Assembly: GCF_036967205.1 (NCBI RefSeq)
Contig: NZ_CP146022.1
Span: forward strand, 930,001-994,000
DNA: 64,000 nt
Reading direction: 5' to 3'
Origin: Streptomyces sp. Q6
GTDB taxonomy: Bacteria > Actinomycetota > Actinomycetes > Streptomycetales > Streptomycetaceae
The notes beneath the pieces were generated by a model. That model did no database searches. It saw nothing but the letters and a program-made list of their open reading frames with translations, and was not told the DNA's origin. Numbering within the stretch: position 1 is the first letter of the stretch; each line of letters starts with the position of its first letter. The position numbers were made by a program, and so were the translations under genes. Positions 28,766 to 36,813 of this stretch are shown piece by piece.

Positions 28766-29771
28766 CACGGACGATCCCGACCGCCCCGTCGGGCGGGACA
28801 CCGACGCCGAGGCGGACGCTCCGACCGATCTGCCCGCGCGCTCCTGGCTCGCGGTGCTGCGCCGCACCGGCAAGGAGTTCCTCGACGACGACCTCCCCGA
28901 CCGCGCCGCCGCGCTCACCTACTACGGCGTCCTGTCGCTCTTCCCCGCGCTGCTCGTCCTGGTGTCGCTGCTCGGCGTCGCCGGTGAGACGGCGACCCGC
29001 AAGGTCCTGGACAATCTGCGCCATCTCACACCGGGGCCGGTCCGGGACCTGCTGGACGACTCGGTGCGGCAGTTGCAGGACAGCGGCGGCACCAGCGGGG
29101 TCGTCGCGGCGCTGAGTCTGGTGGCGGCCGTGTGGTCGGCGTCCGGGTACGTCGCCGCGTTCATCCGCACGGCGAACGCGGTGTACGACACCCCGGAGGG
29201 CCGGCCGGTGTGGAAGCTGACGCCGCTGCGCCTCGCGCTGACCATCACGCTGATGGTGCTGCTCGCGGTGAGCGCGACGATCGTCGTGTTCACCGGCCCG
29301 CTGGCGGAACGCGCGGGGGACGCGATCGGCGTGGGGGACGCGGCGGTCGCGACGTGGAACATCGCGAAGTGGCCGGTGCTGTTGATCCTGGTCGTGCTGA
29401 TGGTGGCGCTGCTGTTCTGGCGCGCCCCCAACGTCCGTGGCCCCGGCTTCCGTTGGCTGAGTCCCGGCAGTCTGGTCGCGGTCCTGCTCTGGCTGATCGC
29501 CTCGGGCGGTTTCGCGCTCTACGTCGCGAACTTCGCCTCGTACAACAAGACGTACGGCACGCTGGCCGGCGTCATCATCTTCCTCGTCTGGCTGTGGCTC
29601 TCCAACCTGGCCATCCTGCTCGGCCTGGAGTTCGACGCCGAGCTGGCCCGCCAGCGCGCCATCAGCGGCGGCCTCCCGGAGGGCGAGGAGCCGTACGTGG
29701 AACCCCGCGACACCCGGAAGTGGCCGCCGCGTCTGCGCCGCCGCCAGGGCCTCCCGGAACACGGCGACTAG
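28755..29771 (+). CDS. YihY/BrkB-family inner membrane protein
   Basis: 338 residues. About six hydrophobic segments include AALTYYGVLSLFPALLVLVS, VVAALSLVAAVWSASGYVAA and GVIIFLVWLWLSNLAILLG. The conserved FASYNKTYGTLAGVI motif is present before the last segment. An acidic N-terminal extension of about 30 residues precedes it. Family function is not settled; some members were once called ribonuclease BN in error. A shorter relative is encoded at 46300. Confidence 0.9.
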   Translation: MASDTDDPDRPVGRDTDAEADAPTDLPARSWLAVLRRTGKEFLDDDLPDRAAALTYYGVLSLFPALLVLVSLLGVAGETATRKVLDNLRHLTPGPVRDLLDDSVRQLQDSGGTSGVVAALSLVAAVWSASGYVAAFIRTANAVYDTPEGRPVWKLTPLRLALTITLMVLLAVSATIVVFTGPLAERAGDAIGVGDAAVATWNIAKWPVLLILVVLMVALLFWRAPNVRGPGFRWLSPGSLVAVLLWLIASGGFALYVANFASYNKTYGTLAGVIIFLVWLWLSNLAILLGLEFDAELARQRAISGGLPEGEEPYVEPRDTRKWPPRLRRRQGLPEHGD

Positions 29772-29779
29772 GCCGGGCC

Positions 29780-29827
29780 GAGGCGGTCGAGGAGGGCGGG
29801 GCAAGGCCCCGCCGCCCCGACCGCCTC
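29780..29827. terminator. Compound hairpin between YihY and XdhC genes
   Basis: Outer arms GAGGCGGTCG (29780-29789) and CGACCGCCTC (29818-29827) enclose an inner 8-bp stem GGCGGGGC/GCCCCGCC. It lies between two converging genes and overlaps the XdhC stop. Confidence 0.7.
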
Positions 29828-30949
29828 AGAGTCCTGCCGGAGCGGCGTGGATCGGTCCCGCCGCGCCCTTCAGCGGGGCGCCCGTGCCGCCCCGGCGCAG
29901 CGCCACGATCTCCGCCCCGATCGAGATCGCCGTCTCCTCCGGTGTACGCCCGCCCAGGTCGAGCCCGATCGGAGAGCGAAGCCGCGCCAACTCCCGCTCC
30001 CCCAGGCCCGCTTCGCGCAGCTTGTCCAGGCGGTCGTCGTGCGTGCGCCGCGACCCCATCGCCCCGACGTAGGCGACCGGAAGCCGCAGCGCCACCTCCA
30101 GGAGGGGCACGTCGAACTTGGCGTCGTGGGTGAGGACGCACAGGACCGTCCGCTCGTCCGTGGCGGTCTCGCGCAGATAGCGGTCGGGCCATTCGACGAC
30201 GACCTCGTCGGCCTCGGGGAACCGCGCGCGCGTCGCGAAGACACCCCGCGCGTCGCACAACGTCACATGGAACCCGAGGAGTTTGCCGACCCGGACCAGC
30301 GCGCCCGCGAAGTCCACCGCGCCGAACACGATCATCCGCGCGGGCGGCACGCTCGACTCCACGAAGAGTTCCACGTCGCCGCCGCACCGCGCCGAGCTCT
30401 CCGGCACCGCGCACACCCCGGTCCGCCCGAGGTCGAGCAGCGCCCGGGTCTGCGCGGCGAGCCCGGCGTCGTCGGCCGAGCCGAGGCCGCCCTCGTACGT
30501 GCCGTCGGGGCGGACCAGCAACAGCCCTCCCCGTCGGCCAGTCGGCCGGGTCCGTCGAGCACGCGGGCGAGGGCGACCGGCTCGCCGCGCGCGGCGACAG
30601 CGAGCGCCGCCTCCACCGTGGAACGGCCCACGGAGCCGGACAGCACGGGCACGACATGCACGTCGACGACACCGCCGCAGGTCAGACCCACGGCGAACGC
30701 GTCGTCGTCGCTGTACCCGAAACGCTCCCTGCGCGTCCGCCCGTCACCGAGGGCCTCGACGCACAGGTCGTACACGGCGCCCTCGACGCAGCCGCCGGAG
30801 ACGGAGCCGATGACCGCTCCGGCGGCGTCGACGGCGAGGGCCGCGCCGGGCGGCCGGGGCGCGCTGCCGCTCACCGAGACGACGGTGGCGACGGCGAACT
30901 CCCGGCCCTGCGCGGCCCATTCGCTCAGTTCGGCGGCGAGGTCAAGCAT
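29826..30949 (-). pseudogene. xdhC: XdhC-like molybdenum cofactor insertion protein (frameshifted)
   Basis: The N-terminal half reads to about 30530 (FAVATVVSVSGSAPRPPGAA, then GSVSGGCVEGAVYDLC, the XdhC/CoxI signature). The second half continues in another frame as LLVRPDGTYEG, VFGAVDFAGALVRVGKLLGF and a Rossmann-type YVGAMGSRRTHDDRL. One missing G in the run at about 30524-30532 explains it, giving about 374 residues. XdhC binds and sulfurates molybdenum cofactor and hands it to xanthine dehydrogenase, whose large subunit gene overlaps it by 8 bases. Confidence 0.85.
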
Positions 30950-33071
30950 CCCGCTCGGTCCGCTCGGCGCGCCGGGCCTCCGCGAGCAGCACCCGGTCGG
31001 GCCTGATCGGCAGGTCGCGGTGGCGGACGCCGGTGGCGTGCCACACCGCGTTGCCGATGGCGGCGGCCGTGCCGACGATGCCGATCTCGCCGACGCCCTT
31101 GATGCCGACGGGGTCCTCCGGGTCGGGGTCGTCGACCCAGTGCGCCTCGACGGCGGGGACGTCGGCGTGCGCGGCGACGTGGTAGCCGGCGAAGTCCGCG
31201 CCGACGTGTCCGCCGGACGCCTCGTCGCGCACGGCTTCCTCGTGCAGCGCCATGGAGATGCCCCACGTCATGCCGCCGACCAGCTGGCTGCGCGCGGTGA
31301 GCGGGTTCACGATGCGGCCGGCCGCGAAGACGCCGAGCATCCGCCGCACCCGTACCTCGCCGGTGGTCACGTCGACCGCGACCTCGGCGAACTGGGCGCC
31401 GTACGCGTACCGCTCCTTCTCGGCGAGCGTCGCCATGAGCGCGGTCGTGTCCGTACGGACGGTGACGCCGTCGGCCGGAAGGTCACCGCCGGCCAGGGCG
31501 AGCCGTTCGCGCAGTTCGCGGGCGGCGGCCATCACGGCCCAGCCCCAGGAGCGGGTGCCCATGGAGCCACCGGCCACCCAGGCGGGCCCGAAGTCGCTGT
31601 CGGCGATGCGGACATGGACCCGGTCGGGGGCCACGTCGAGCGCGTCGGCGGCGACGAGGGTGAGCGCGGTGCGGGCGCCGGTGCCGACGTCGGCGGCGGT
31701 GACCTTGACGGTGAACGTGCCGTCGGGTTCGGCGGTGACGGACGCCGTGGTGGGCGCGACACCGGCCGGGAAGGTGGAGGCGGCGACGCCGGTGCCGAGC
31801 AGCCAGCGGCCCTCGCGGCGCACGCGCGGGCGCGGGTCGCGGGCGTCCCAGCCGAAGCGGCGGGCGCCGTCCTCCAGGCAGGCGAGCAGGTTGCGGCTCG
31901 CGAACGGCAGCCCGGACACGGGCCCGACGGCCGGTTCGTTGCGCACGCGCAGCGCGATCGGGTCCATGCCGAGCCGCTCGGCGAGTTCGTCGAGAGCCGA
32001 CTCCACGGCGTACGAGCCCGGGGCCTCGCCGGGCGCCCGCATCCATGTCGGCGTGCCCACGTCGACCGGCACGACCCGGTTCACGGTGTGGTGCGCGACG
32101 GCGTCGTACAGAGTGCGCGCGTACCCGGCGCTGCCCTCCACGAACTCGCGCAGGTTCGAGGTGAGGGACCGGTTCTCGTGCCCGAGGGCGCGCAGCCTGC
32201 CGTCCGGGTCGGCGCCGAGCCTGACGCGCTGGGCGGTGGGGCTGCGGTAGCCGGTGATCGCGAAGACCTGTCGCCGGGTCAGCGCGACGCGTACGGGCCG
32301 CTGGAGCTGGGTCGCGGCCATCACGGCGGCCACGTGGTGCGAGCGCAGGCCCTTGGAGCCGAACGCGCCGCCGACGTGCTCGGAGCGGACGTGGACGGCG
32401 GCGCCGTCCAGCGAGAACATCTGGGCGAGGTCGTCGGCGATCCACTTGCTGCCCTGGTTGGAGTCGAAGACCTCCAGGCGCCCGCTGTCCCAGCGCACGG
32501 TCACGGCATGGGGTTCCATGGCGCTGTGGTGCTGCTCGGGCGTGGTGTAGGACGCGTCGAGCACCACGGCGGACGCGGCGAGTTCGGCCTCCAGGTCGCC
32601 CTTCTCGGCGGCGGACTCCTGCGGCGTGTAGACGTCGGGGTGGTCCGCGCGGAACGTGACGTCGTGCGGCTCCCGCTCGTACGTCACGACGAGCGCCTCG
32701 GCCGCCTCGCGCGCCTGCTCGGGCGTCTCGGCGACGACGAGCGCGACGGGCCAGCCGGCGTGCGGCACCCGGTCGTCCTGGAAGACCGCGACGATCGGGT
32801 CGGGCTGGCCGAGCGCGCCGAAGAAGTCGATCGTGACGCGCGGCGCGTTCCCGTGGTGCAGGACGGCCAGGACGCCGGGCAGTCCGAGGACGGCCTCGTC
32901 GCCGATCTCGGAGATCCGGCCGCGGGCCACGGTCGACAGCACGAGCCAGCCGTGCGCGAGCCCCGTGAAGGGGATCTCGCTCGCGTACCGGGCGGCGCCG
33001 GTGACCTTCTCGCGGCCCTCGATCCGGGTGTGCGAGACGCCGACCGCGTCCGCTTTCGCCGTGGTGGTCAT
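30942..33071 (-). CDS. Xanthine dehydrogenase-family molybdopterin-binding subunit
   Basis: 709 residues. The N-terminal a/b hammerhead domain has VTGAARYASEIPFTGLAHGW. The molybdopterin domain shows VRSEHVGGAFGSKGL, YAVESALDELAERLGMDPIA and the closing GVGEIGIVGTAAAIGNAVWH with the catalytic Glu. It forms the large subunit of a periplasm-independent, cytosolic molybdenum hydroxylase, with subunits encoded by the next two genes on this strand. The substrate could be xanthine, an aldehyde or carbon monoxide-like compounds; the absence of a VAYRCSFR-type CO dehydrogenase loop argues against CO. Confidence 0.9.
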   Translation of the reverse strand: MTTTAKADAVGVSHTRIEGREKVTGAARYASEIPFTGLAHGWLVLSTVARGRISEIGDEAVLGLPGVLAVLHHGNAPRVTIDFFGALGQPDPIVAVFQDDRVPHAGWPVALVVAETPEQAREAAEALVVTYEREPHDVTFRADHPDVYTPQESAAEKGDLEAELAASAVVLDASYTTPEQHHSAMEPHAVTVRWDSGRLEVFDSNQGSKWIADDLAQMFSLDGAAVHVRSEHVGGAFGSKGLRSHHVAAVMAATQLQRPVRVALTRRQVFAITGYRSPTAQRVRLGADPDGRLRALGHENRSLTSNLREFVEGSAGYARTLYDAVAHHTVNRVVPVDVGTPTWMRAPGEAPGSYAVESALDELAERLGMDPIALRVRNEPAVGPVSGLPFASRNLLACLEDGARRFGWDARDPRPRVRREGRWLLGTGVAASTFPAGVAPTTASVTAEPDGTFTVKVTAADVGTGARTALTLVAADALDVAPDRVHVRIADSDFGPAWVAGGSMGTRSWGWAVMAAARELRERLALAGGDLPADGVTVRTDTTALMATLAEKERYAYGAQFAEVAVDVTTGEVRVRRMLGVFAAGRIVNPLTARSQLVGGMTWGISMALHEEAVRDEASGGHVGADFAGYHVAAHADVPAVEAHWVDDPDPEDPVGIKGVGEIGIVGTAAAIGNAVWHATGVRHRDLPIRPDRVLLAEARRAERTERDA

Positions 33072-34060
33072 CGCCCGGCCTCCTCACTGAGTTCGGTGAG
33101 CATCGCCACGACGAGATTGCGCAGCAGCGGCACCTTGTACGTGTTCTGGGTGAGCGGTGCGGCGGCCGCGAGCTCGGCGTCGGCGGCGGCCGCGAACGCC
33201 GCGCCGTCGGCGGCCCCGCCGAGCAGCGCCCGTTCGGCGGCGCGGGCCCGCCACGGCCGGGACGCCACGGCCCCGAAGGCGAGCCGCACGTCGTGTACGA
33301 CACCGTCCTGGACGTCGAGGGCGGCGGCCACGGAGCCGATCGCGAAGGCGTACGAGGCGCGCTCGCGGACCTTGCGGTAGCGGGAGTTCACGGCGACGGG
33401 CGCGGGCGGCAGCGTCACGGAGGTGATGAGCGCGCCGGCCGGCAGTGTGGTCTCCAGGTGCGGCGTGTCGCCGACCGGCCGGTAGAAGTCGGCCAGCGTC
33501 AACTCCCCCGGTCCGTCGAGGGTTTCGTACTGCACGACGGCGTCGAACGCGGCGAGCGCGACGCCCATGTCGGAGGGGTGCACGGCCACGCAGTGCTCGC
33601 TCGCGCCGAGGATCGCGTGGTTGCGGTGTTCACCGGTGACGGCGGGGCAACCGCTGCCGGGCTCCCGCTTGTTGCAGGGCTTGCTCACGTCGGTGAAGTA
33701 GCCGCAGCGGGTGCGCTGGAGCAGGTTCCCGCCGACGGTGGCCATGTTGCGCAGCTGCCCGGAGGCGCCGGCGAGGACGGCCTGGGCCAGCGCCGGGTAG
33801 CGGCGCCGCACGTCGGGGTGGGCGGCCAGATCGCTGTTGGTGACGGTGGCGCCGATGCGCAGTCCGCCGTCCTCGGTCGACTCGACGCGGTCCAGGGGCA
33901 GTTCGCGTACGTCGACGAGGAGCGCGGGGCGCTCGATGCCGGACTTCATCAGGTCGACGAGGTTGGTGCCGCCGCCGAGGAACCGGGCCTCGGGGTCGGC
34001 GCCGAGCACCGCCACGGCGCCCGTCACGTCGGCCGCCCGCTCGTATCCGAACTCCCTCAC
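33068..34060 (-). CDS. Xanthine dehydrogenase-family FAD-binding subunit
   Basis: 330 residues. It has FLGGGTNLVDLMKSGIERPA (FAD pyrophosphate contact), TVGGNLLQRTRCGYFTDVS with the second FAD motif, and a C-terminal CO_deh_flav_C domain ending at PLTQNTYKVPLLRNL. The insert CNKREPGSGCPA suggests an additional Fe-S cluster as in 4-hydroxybenzoyl-CoA-reductase-like medium subunits. GTG 34060 overlaps the 2Fe-2S gene (GTGA); its stop overlaps the large-subunit start. Confidence 0.9.
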   Translation of the reverse strand: MREFGYERAADVTGAVAVLGADPEARFLGGGTNLVDLMKSGIERPALLVDVRELPLDRVESTEDGGLRIGATVTNSDLAAHPDVRRRYPALAQAVLAGASGQLRNMATVGGNLLQRTRCGYFTDVSKPCNKREPGSGCPAVTGEHRNHAILGASEHCVAVHPSDMGVALAAFDAVVQYETLDGPGELTLADFYRPVGDTPHLETTLPAGALITSVTLPPAPVAVNSRYRKVRERASYAFAIGSVAAALDVQDGVVHDVRLAFGAVASRPWRARAAERALLGGAADGAAFAAAADAELAAAAPLTQNTYKVPLLRNLVVAMLTELSEEAGR

Positions 34061-34623
34061 GCCACCGGCTCCTTGACGTCGTCGCCCACCTGGGACGCGG
34101 CCTGTGCGACGGCCCGCACGATCGAGGTGTAGGCGCCGCAGCGGCACAGGTTGCCGCTCATCCGTTCCCTGATCTCCTCGGGGGTCAGGGGTGGCGGCCC
34201 GGCCTCGGGCCGTACGTCCTCGGTGGCCGCGCTCGGCCAGCCCGCCGCGTGCTCCTCGATGACGGCGAGCGCGGAGCAGATCTGCCCCGGCGTGCAGTAG
34301 CCGCACTGGAACCCGTCGAGTTCCACGAACGCCTCCTGCACCGGGTGCAGTCGGCCGTCCTGGGCGACGCCCTCGATGGTGGTGATCTCGCGCCCCTCGG
34401 CGGCGACCGCGAGTTGCAGACAGGACACGGCCCTGCGGCCGTCGATGAGCACGGTGCAGGCGCCGCACTGGCCCTGGTCGCAGCCCTTCTTCGTGCCGGT
34501 CAGGTCGAGCCGTTCCCGCAGGGCGTCGAGCAGCGTGGTGCGGTGGTCGACGGGCAGGGTGTGCTTCTCTCCGTTGATGTGCAAGGTGATGGCGCTGGAG
34601 GTGGAGATCCCCGCTGGGGCCAT
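34057..34623 (-). CDS. Xanthine dehydrogenase-family 2Fe-2S subunit
   Basis: 188 residues. The plant-type cluster is KKGCDQGQCGACTVLIDG and the second cluster is in FQCGYCTPGQ and GNLCRCGAY. It passes electrons from the molybdenum site to FAD. It heads the operon (2Fe-2S, FAD, molybdopterin subunit, XdhC) and is divergent from the TetR gene across 180 bases that contain two operator-like boxes. The N-terminal 15 residues are not Tat-like. Confidence 0.92.
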   Translation of the reverse strand: MAPAGISTSSAITLHINGEKHTLPVDHRTTLLDALRERLDLTGTKKGCDQGQCGACTVLIDGRRAVSCLQLAVAAEGREITTIEGVAQDGRLHPVQEAFVELDGFQCGYCTPGQICSALAVIEEHAAGWPSAATEDVRPEAGPPPLTPEEIRERMSGNLCRCGAYTSIVRAVAQAASQVGDDVKEPVA

Positions 34624-34715
34624 GAGCAGCCTTCTTTCACGTATCTGGTGCGTGGAGAATCAGCGCTGTACGTAGGAGGGAGCGGGTGCGCCGCTATGGT
34701 GGGGGCACCCCAAAT

Positions 34716-34727
34716 GGACAACTGTCC
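34716..34727. promoter_or_regulatory. Operator-like box 1 (GGACAACTGTCC)
   Basis: Inverted halves GGACA and TGTCC around AC. The identical 12-mer recurs at 34750-34761, 34 bases away, in the divergent promoter region of the TetR gene and xdh operon. Confidence 0.65.
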
Positions 34728-34749
34728 GGTCCAGGCTCCCGAACGTAAC

Positions 34750-34761
34750 GGACAACTGTCC
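34750..34761. promoter_or_regulatory. Operator-like box 2 (GGACAACTGTCC)
   Basis: Exact copy of box 1. It lies 42 bases before the TetR start at 34804, a position suited to autorepression. Both boxes are also followed by G (GGACAACTGTCCG). Confidence 0.65.
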
Positions 34762-34803
34762 GCTCAGCAAGGACGTTTACGCGCCACGGCCGAAGGAGGA
34801 CGC

Positions 34804-35376
34804 GTGCCGCAGCAGAAGAAGCAGGCCGCGCTGCGCTCGGACGCACAGCGCAACCGCGAGCGCATTCTCGAGGTGGCCCTCGCCGAGCTGACGCGGTCGG
34901 CGGACGCCCCGCTGAGCCTGATCGCCCGGAAGGCATGCGTCGGCCAGGGCACGTTCTACCGCAACTTCCCGAGCCGGGAGGCGCTGGTCCTCGAGGTGTA
35001 CCGGTACGAGGTGCAGCAGGTCGCCGACACGGCGGCCCAGTTGCTGCGCACACGGCCGCCCGAGGTGGCGCTGCGCGAGTGGATGGACCGTCTCGCCCAG
35101 TACGCGATGGCGAAGGCGGGCCTCGCGGACGCGCTGCGCGAGGCGACGACCGCGCGCGGCACGATGAAGAGCCTCGCCCACGGTCCGCTCACCGAGGCGG
35201 TCACGACGCTCCTGGCGGCGAACGAGGCGGCGGGCACGATCCGTTCCGGTGTCACGCCCGACGACTTCATGCTCGCCATCGCGGGTCTGTGGCTGATCGA
35301 CCCGCACGGCGACTGGCAGTCCCGCTCGGGCCGGCTCCTCGACCTGGTGATGGACGGCCTTCGGGCGAGGACGTAG
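34804..35376 (+). CDS. TetR-family transcriptional regulator
   Basis: 190 residues. The HTH is DAQRNRERILEVALAELTRS followed by LSLIARKACVGQGTFYRNFP and SREALVLEVYRYEV. The effector domain is a standard all-helical TetR_C. GTG 34804 has GAAGGAGGA directly upstream. It is divergent from the molybdenum hydroxylase operon and most likely its repressor, acting through the twin boxes in the shared promoter region. Confidence 0.92.
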   Translation: MPQQKKQAALRSDAQRNRERILEVALAELTRSADAPLSLIARKACVGQGTFYRNFPSREALVLEVYRYEVQQVADTAAQLLRTRPPEVALREWMDRLAQYAMAKAGLADALREATTARGTMKSLAHGPLTEAVTTLLAANEAAGTIRSGVTPDDFMLAIAGLWLIDPHGDWQSRSGRLLDLVMDGLRART

Positions 35377-35378
35377 GA

Positions 35379-35497
35379 CCTGTCCGGCGGATCAGGTCAC
35401 GGCTCGTCGGCCCGTGCCCTGCCGCGCCGGCGAGCGGGGTCCGGCGCGCGGAGCGGCACGGCGGACCTCGCGTCCGCGACACGGTCCGCCGGACAGG
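35379..35497. repeat. 119-bp segment bounded by perfect 13-bp inverted repeats
   Basis: CCTGTCCGGCGGA (35379-35391) and TCCGCCGGACAGG (35485-35497) are exact reverse complements 93 bases apart, filling the gap between the converging TetR and LysR-like genes. No target-site duplication is evident. It may be a long-range terminator hairpin or a small mobile remnant. Confidence 0.55.
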
Positions 35498-35507
35498 CCC
35501 TGGCGGA

Positions 35508-36296
35508 CTACGAGCGCTTGCGCGGCTTTCCGCGCTTGCCACCGGACTGCGGCTTCCCGCCCTGTCCGCGCCCGCCCGGCTTGGGGCGCCCCGTGCCCTT
35601 GGCGGTCGGCTTGCGGGCGACGGGCTTCTTGGCGGCCTTCTTCTCGGACTTCTCGGGGGCCGTGGTGCGGCCGCGCGAGCTGTTCACGGTGCGGCCGCGC
35701 ACGATGCCGATGAAGTCCTCGACCTGGTCGGTGGTGCGCTCCTGCGGCCAGGCGAGGGCGACGTCCGAGCCCGGCGCGTCCGTCACCGTCCGGTAGGTGA
35801 GGTCACGGCGGTGGTGCAGCCGGGCCAGGGACTGCGGGACGACCAGCACGCCCACGCCCGCCGCGACCAGTTCGATCGCGTCGGCGGTGGTGGCGGGCCG
35901 CTCCAGGGCCGGCTGCCCCGGCAGCGCGCCCTCCCACGGCAGGACGTCGTCCAGCGGGTGCTGCACGATCTCGTCCGCGAGGTCCGCGAGGACGACCTCC
36001 TCGACGGCGGCCACGACGTGGTCCTTGGGGACGACGACGACGCCGGTCTCCGTGTAGAGGGGGATCGCGCTGAAGAACGTACGGTCGACGGGCAGGCGCA
36101 CCAGGCCCGCGTCGGCGTCCCCGGCGCGCAGCGCGTCGGCGATGTCGGCGGCGGCCACCGGGACGAGGGTCAGCGGGACGTCGGGCAGGCGTTCGTTCCA
36201 GATCCGCACCCACTTGGCGGGCGTCGCCCCGGGAACGTACGCGAGCCGAAACGTGGGACCCGAGGCCTGAGCGGGGGTTTCTTCCGTGCCTGTCAC
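35508..36296 (-). CDS. LysR substrate-binding domain protein lacking an HTH, with a basic tail
   Basis: 262 residues. Residues 15-205 match only the two-lobed ligand domain of LysR proteins (FRLAYVPGATPAKWVRIWNE, VPVAAADIADALRAGDADAG and VGVLVVPQSLARLHH). No N-terminal HTH is present. Residues 210-262 form a Lys/Arg/Pro/Gly-rich tail (EKSEKKAAKKPVARKPTAKG and on), resembling histone-H1-like actinobacterial tails that bind DNA or RNA. It is divergent from the DUF5997 gene across 57 bases, an arrangement I recall as common in actinobacteria. Confidence 0.82.
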   Translation of the reverse strand: MTGTEETPAQASGPTFRLAYVPGATPAKWVRIWNERLPDVPLTLVPVAAADIADALRAGDADAGLVRLPVDRTFFSAIPLYTETGVVVVPKDHVVAAVEEVVLADLADEIVQHPLDDVLPWEGALPGQPALERPATTADAIELVAAGVGVLVVPQSLARLHHRRDLTYRTVTDAPGSDVALAWPQERTTDQVEDFIGIVRGRTVNSSRGRTTAPEKSEKKAAKKPVARKPTAKGTGRPKPGGRGQGGKPQSGGKRGKPRKRS

Positions 36297-36353
36297 GCGG
36301 CAAGGCTACCCGCCGTGGTCGGCGGCGGCCGCCGCGCTGGATACCCTTGACCC

Positions 36354-36764
36354 ATGAAGTCGCACCAGAGCACCCAGACCATGAAGCCCGCCACCGCGGC
36401 GAAGAAGCTGGGTGTGTACCTCGAGGCCACCCCCGCCGAGTTCCGGGAGGGCGTCGTCTCGCGCGCCGAGCTGGCCGCGCTGGAGGCCGAGCCGCCGCAG
36501 TGGCTCGCCGATCTGCGGGCCGACGGGCCGCACCCGCGTCCCGTCGTCGCCTCGCGCCTGGGCATCTCCATCGCGGGCCTGGCCCGCGGCGGGGTCACCG
36601 AGGCGCTGACCACGGCGCAGATCGAGGAGCTCAGGGACGAGAACCCGGAGTGGCTCCAGAAGGAGCGGGCCACGCAGGCGGACGTCCGCAAGGAGACCGT
36701 CCGGATCAAGAAGAAGCACGCCGAGGAGGCTGAGCGCAAGGCGCAGCAGCCCCCGCGGGACTGA
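36354..36764 (+). CDS. DUF5997-family protein
   Basis: 136 residues: TMKPATAAKKLGVYLEATPA, then AELAALEAEPPQWLADLRAD and VVASRLGISIAGLARGGVTE, which match the uncharacterised actinobacterial DUF5997 family. The end is strongly charged (ERATQADVRKETVRIKKKHA). The protein has no membrane segment and appears cytosolic. Divergent pairing with the HTH-less LysR-like protein suggests shared function; none is established. Confidence 0.8.
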   Translation: MKSHQSTQTMKPATAAKKLGVYLEATPAEFREGVVSRAELAALEAEPPQWLADLRADGPHPRPVVASRLGISIAGLARGGVTEALTTAQIEELRDENPEWLQKERATQADVRKETVRIKKKHAEEAERKAQQPPRD

Positions 36765-36773
36765 CCGCACGCA

Positions 36774-36813
36774 CGACTGAGCGGCCGGGACGGGTGTCCC
36801 GGCCGCTCAGTCG
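36774..36813. terminator. 18-bp perfect hairpin between DUF5997 and MFS genes
   Basis: CGACTGAGCGGCCGGGAC (36774-36791) pairs with GTCCCGGCCGCTCAGTCG (36796-36813) across a GGGT loop. The right arm contains the MFS stop codon. This is the strongest hairpin in the window. Confidence 0.85.

Noticed and set aside
28755-29771. Ribonuclease BN annotation for the YihY protein
   Set aside because: The old name came from a misassignment; the protein is a multi-pass membrane protein without nuclease residues.
30942-34623. Carbon monoxide dehydrogenase instead of xanthine dehydrogenase-type enzyme
   Set aside because: The CO dehydrogenase active-site loop (VAYRCSFR type) is not visible, and the MoxR/VWA genes that could be CoxD/CoxE are 19 kb away.
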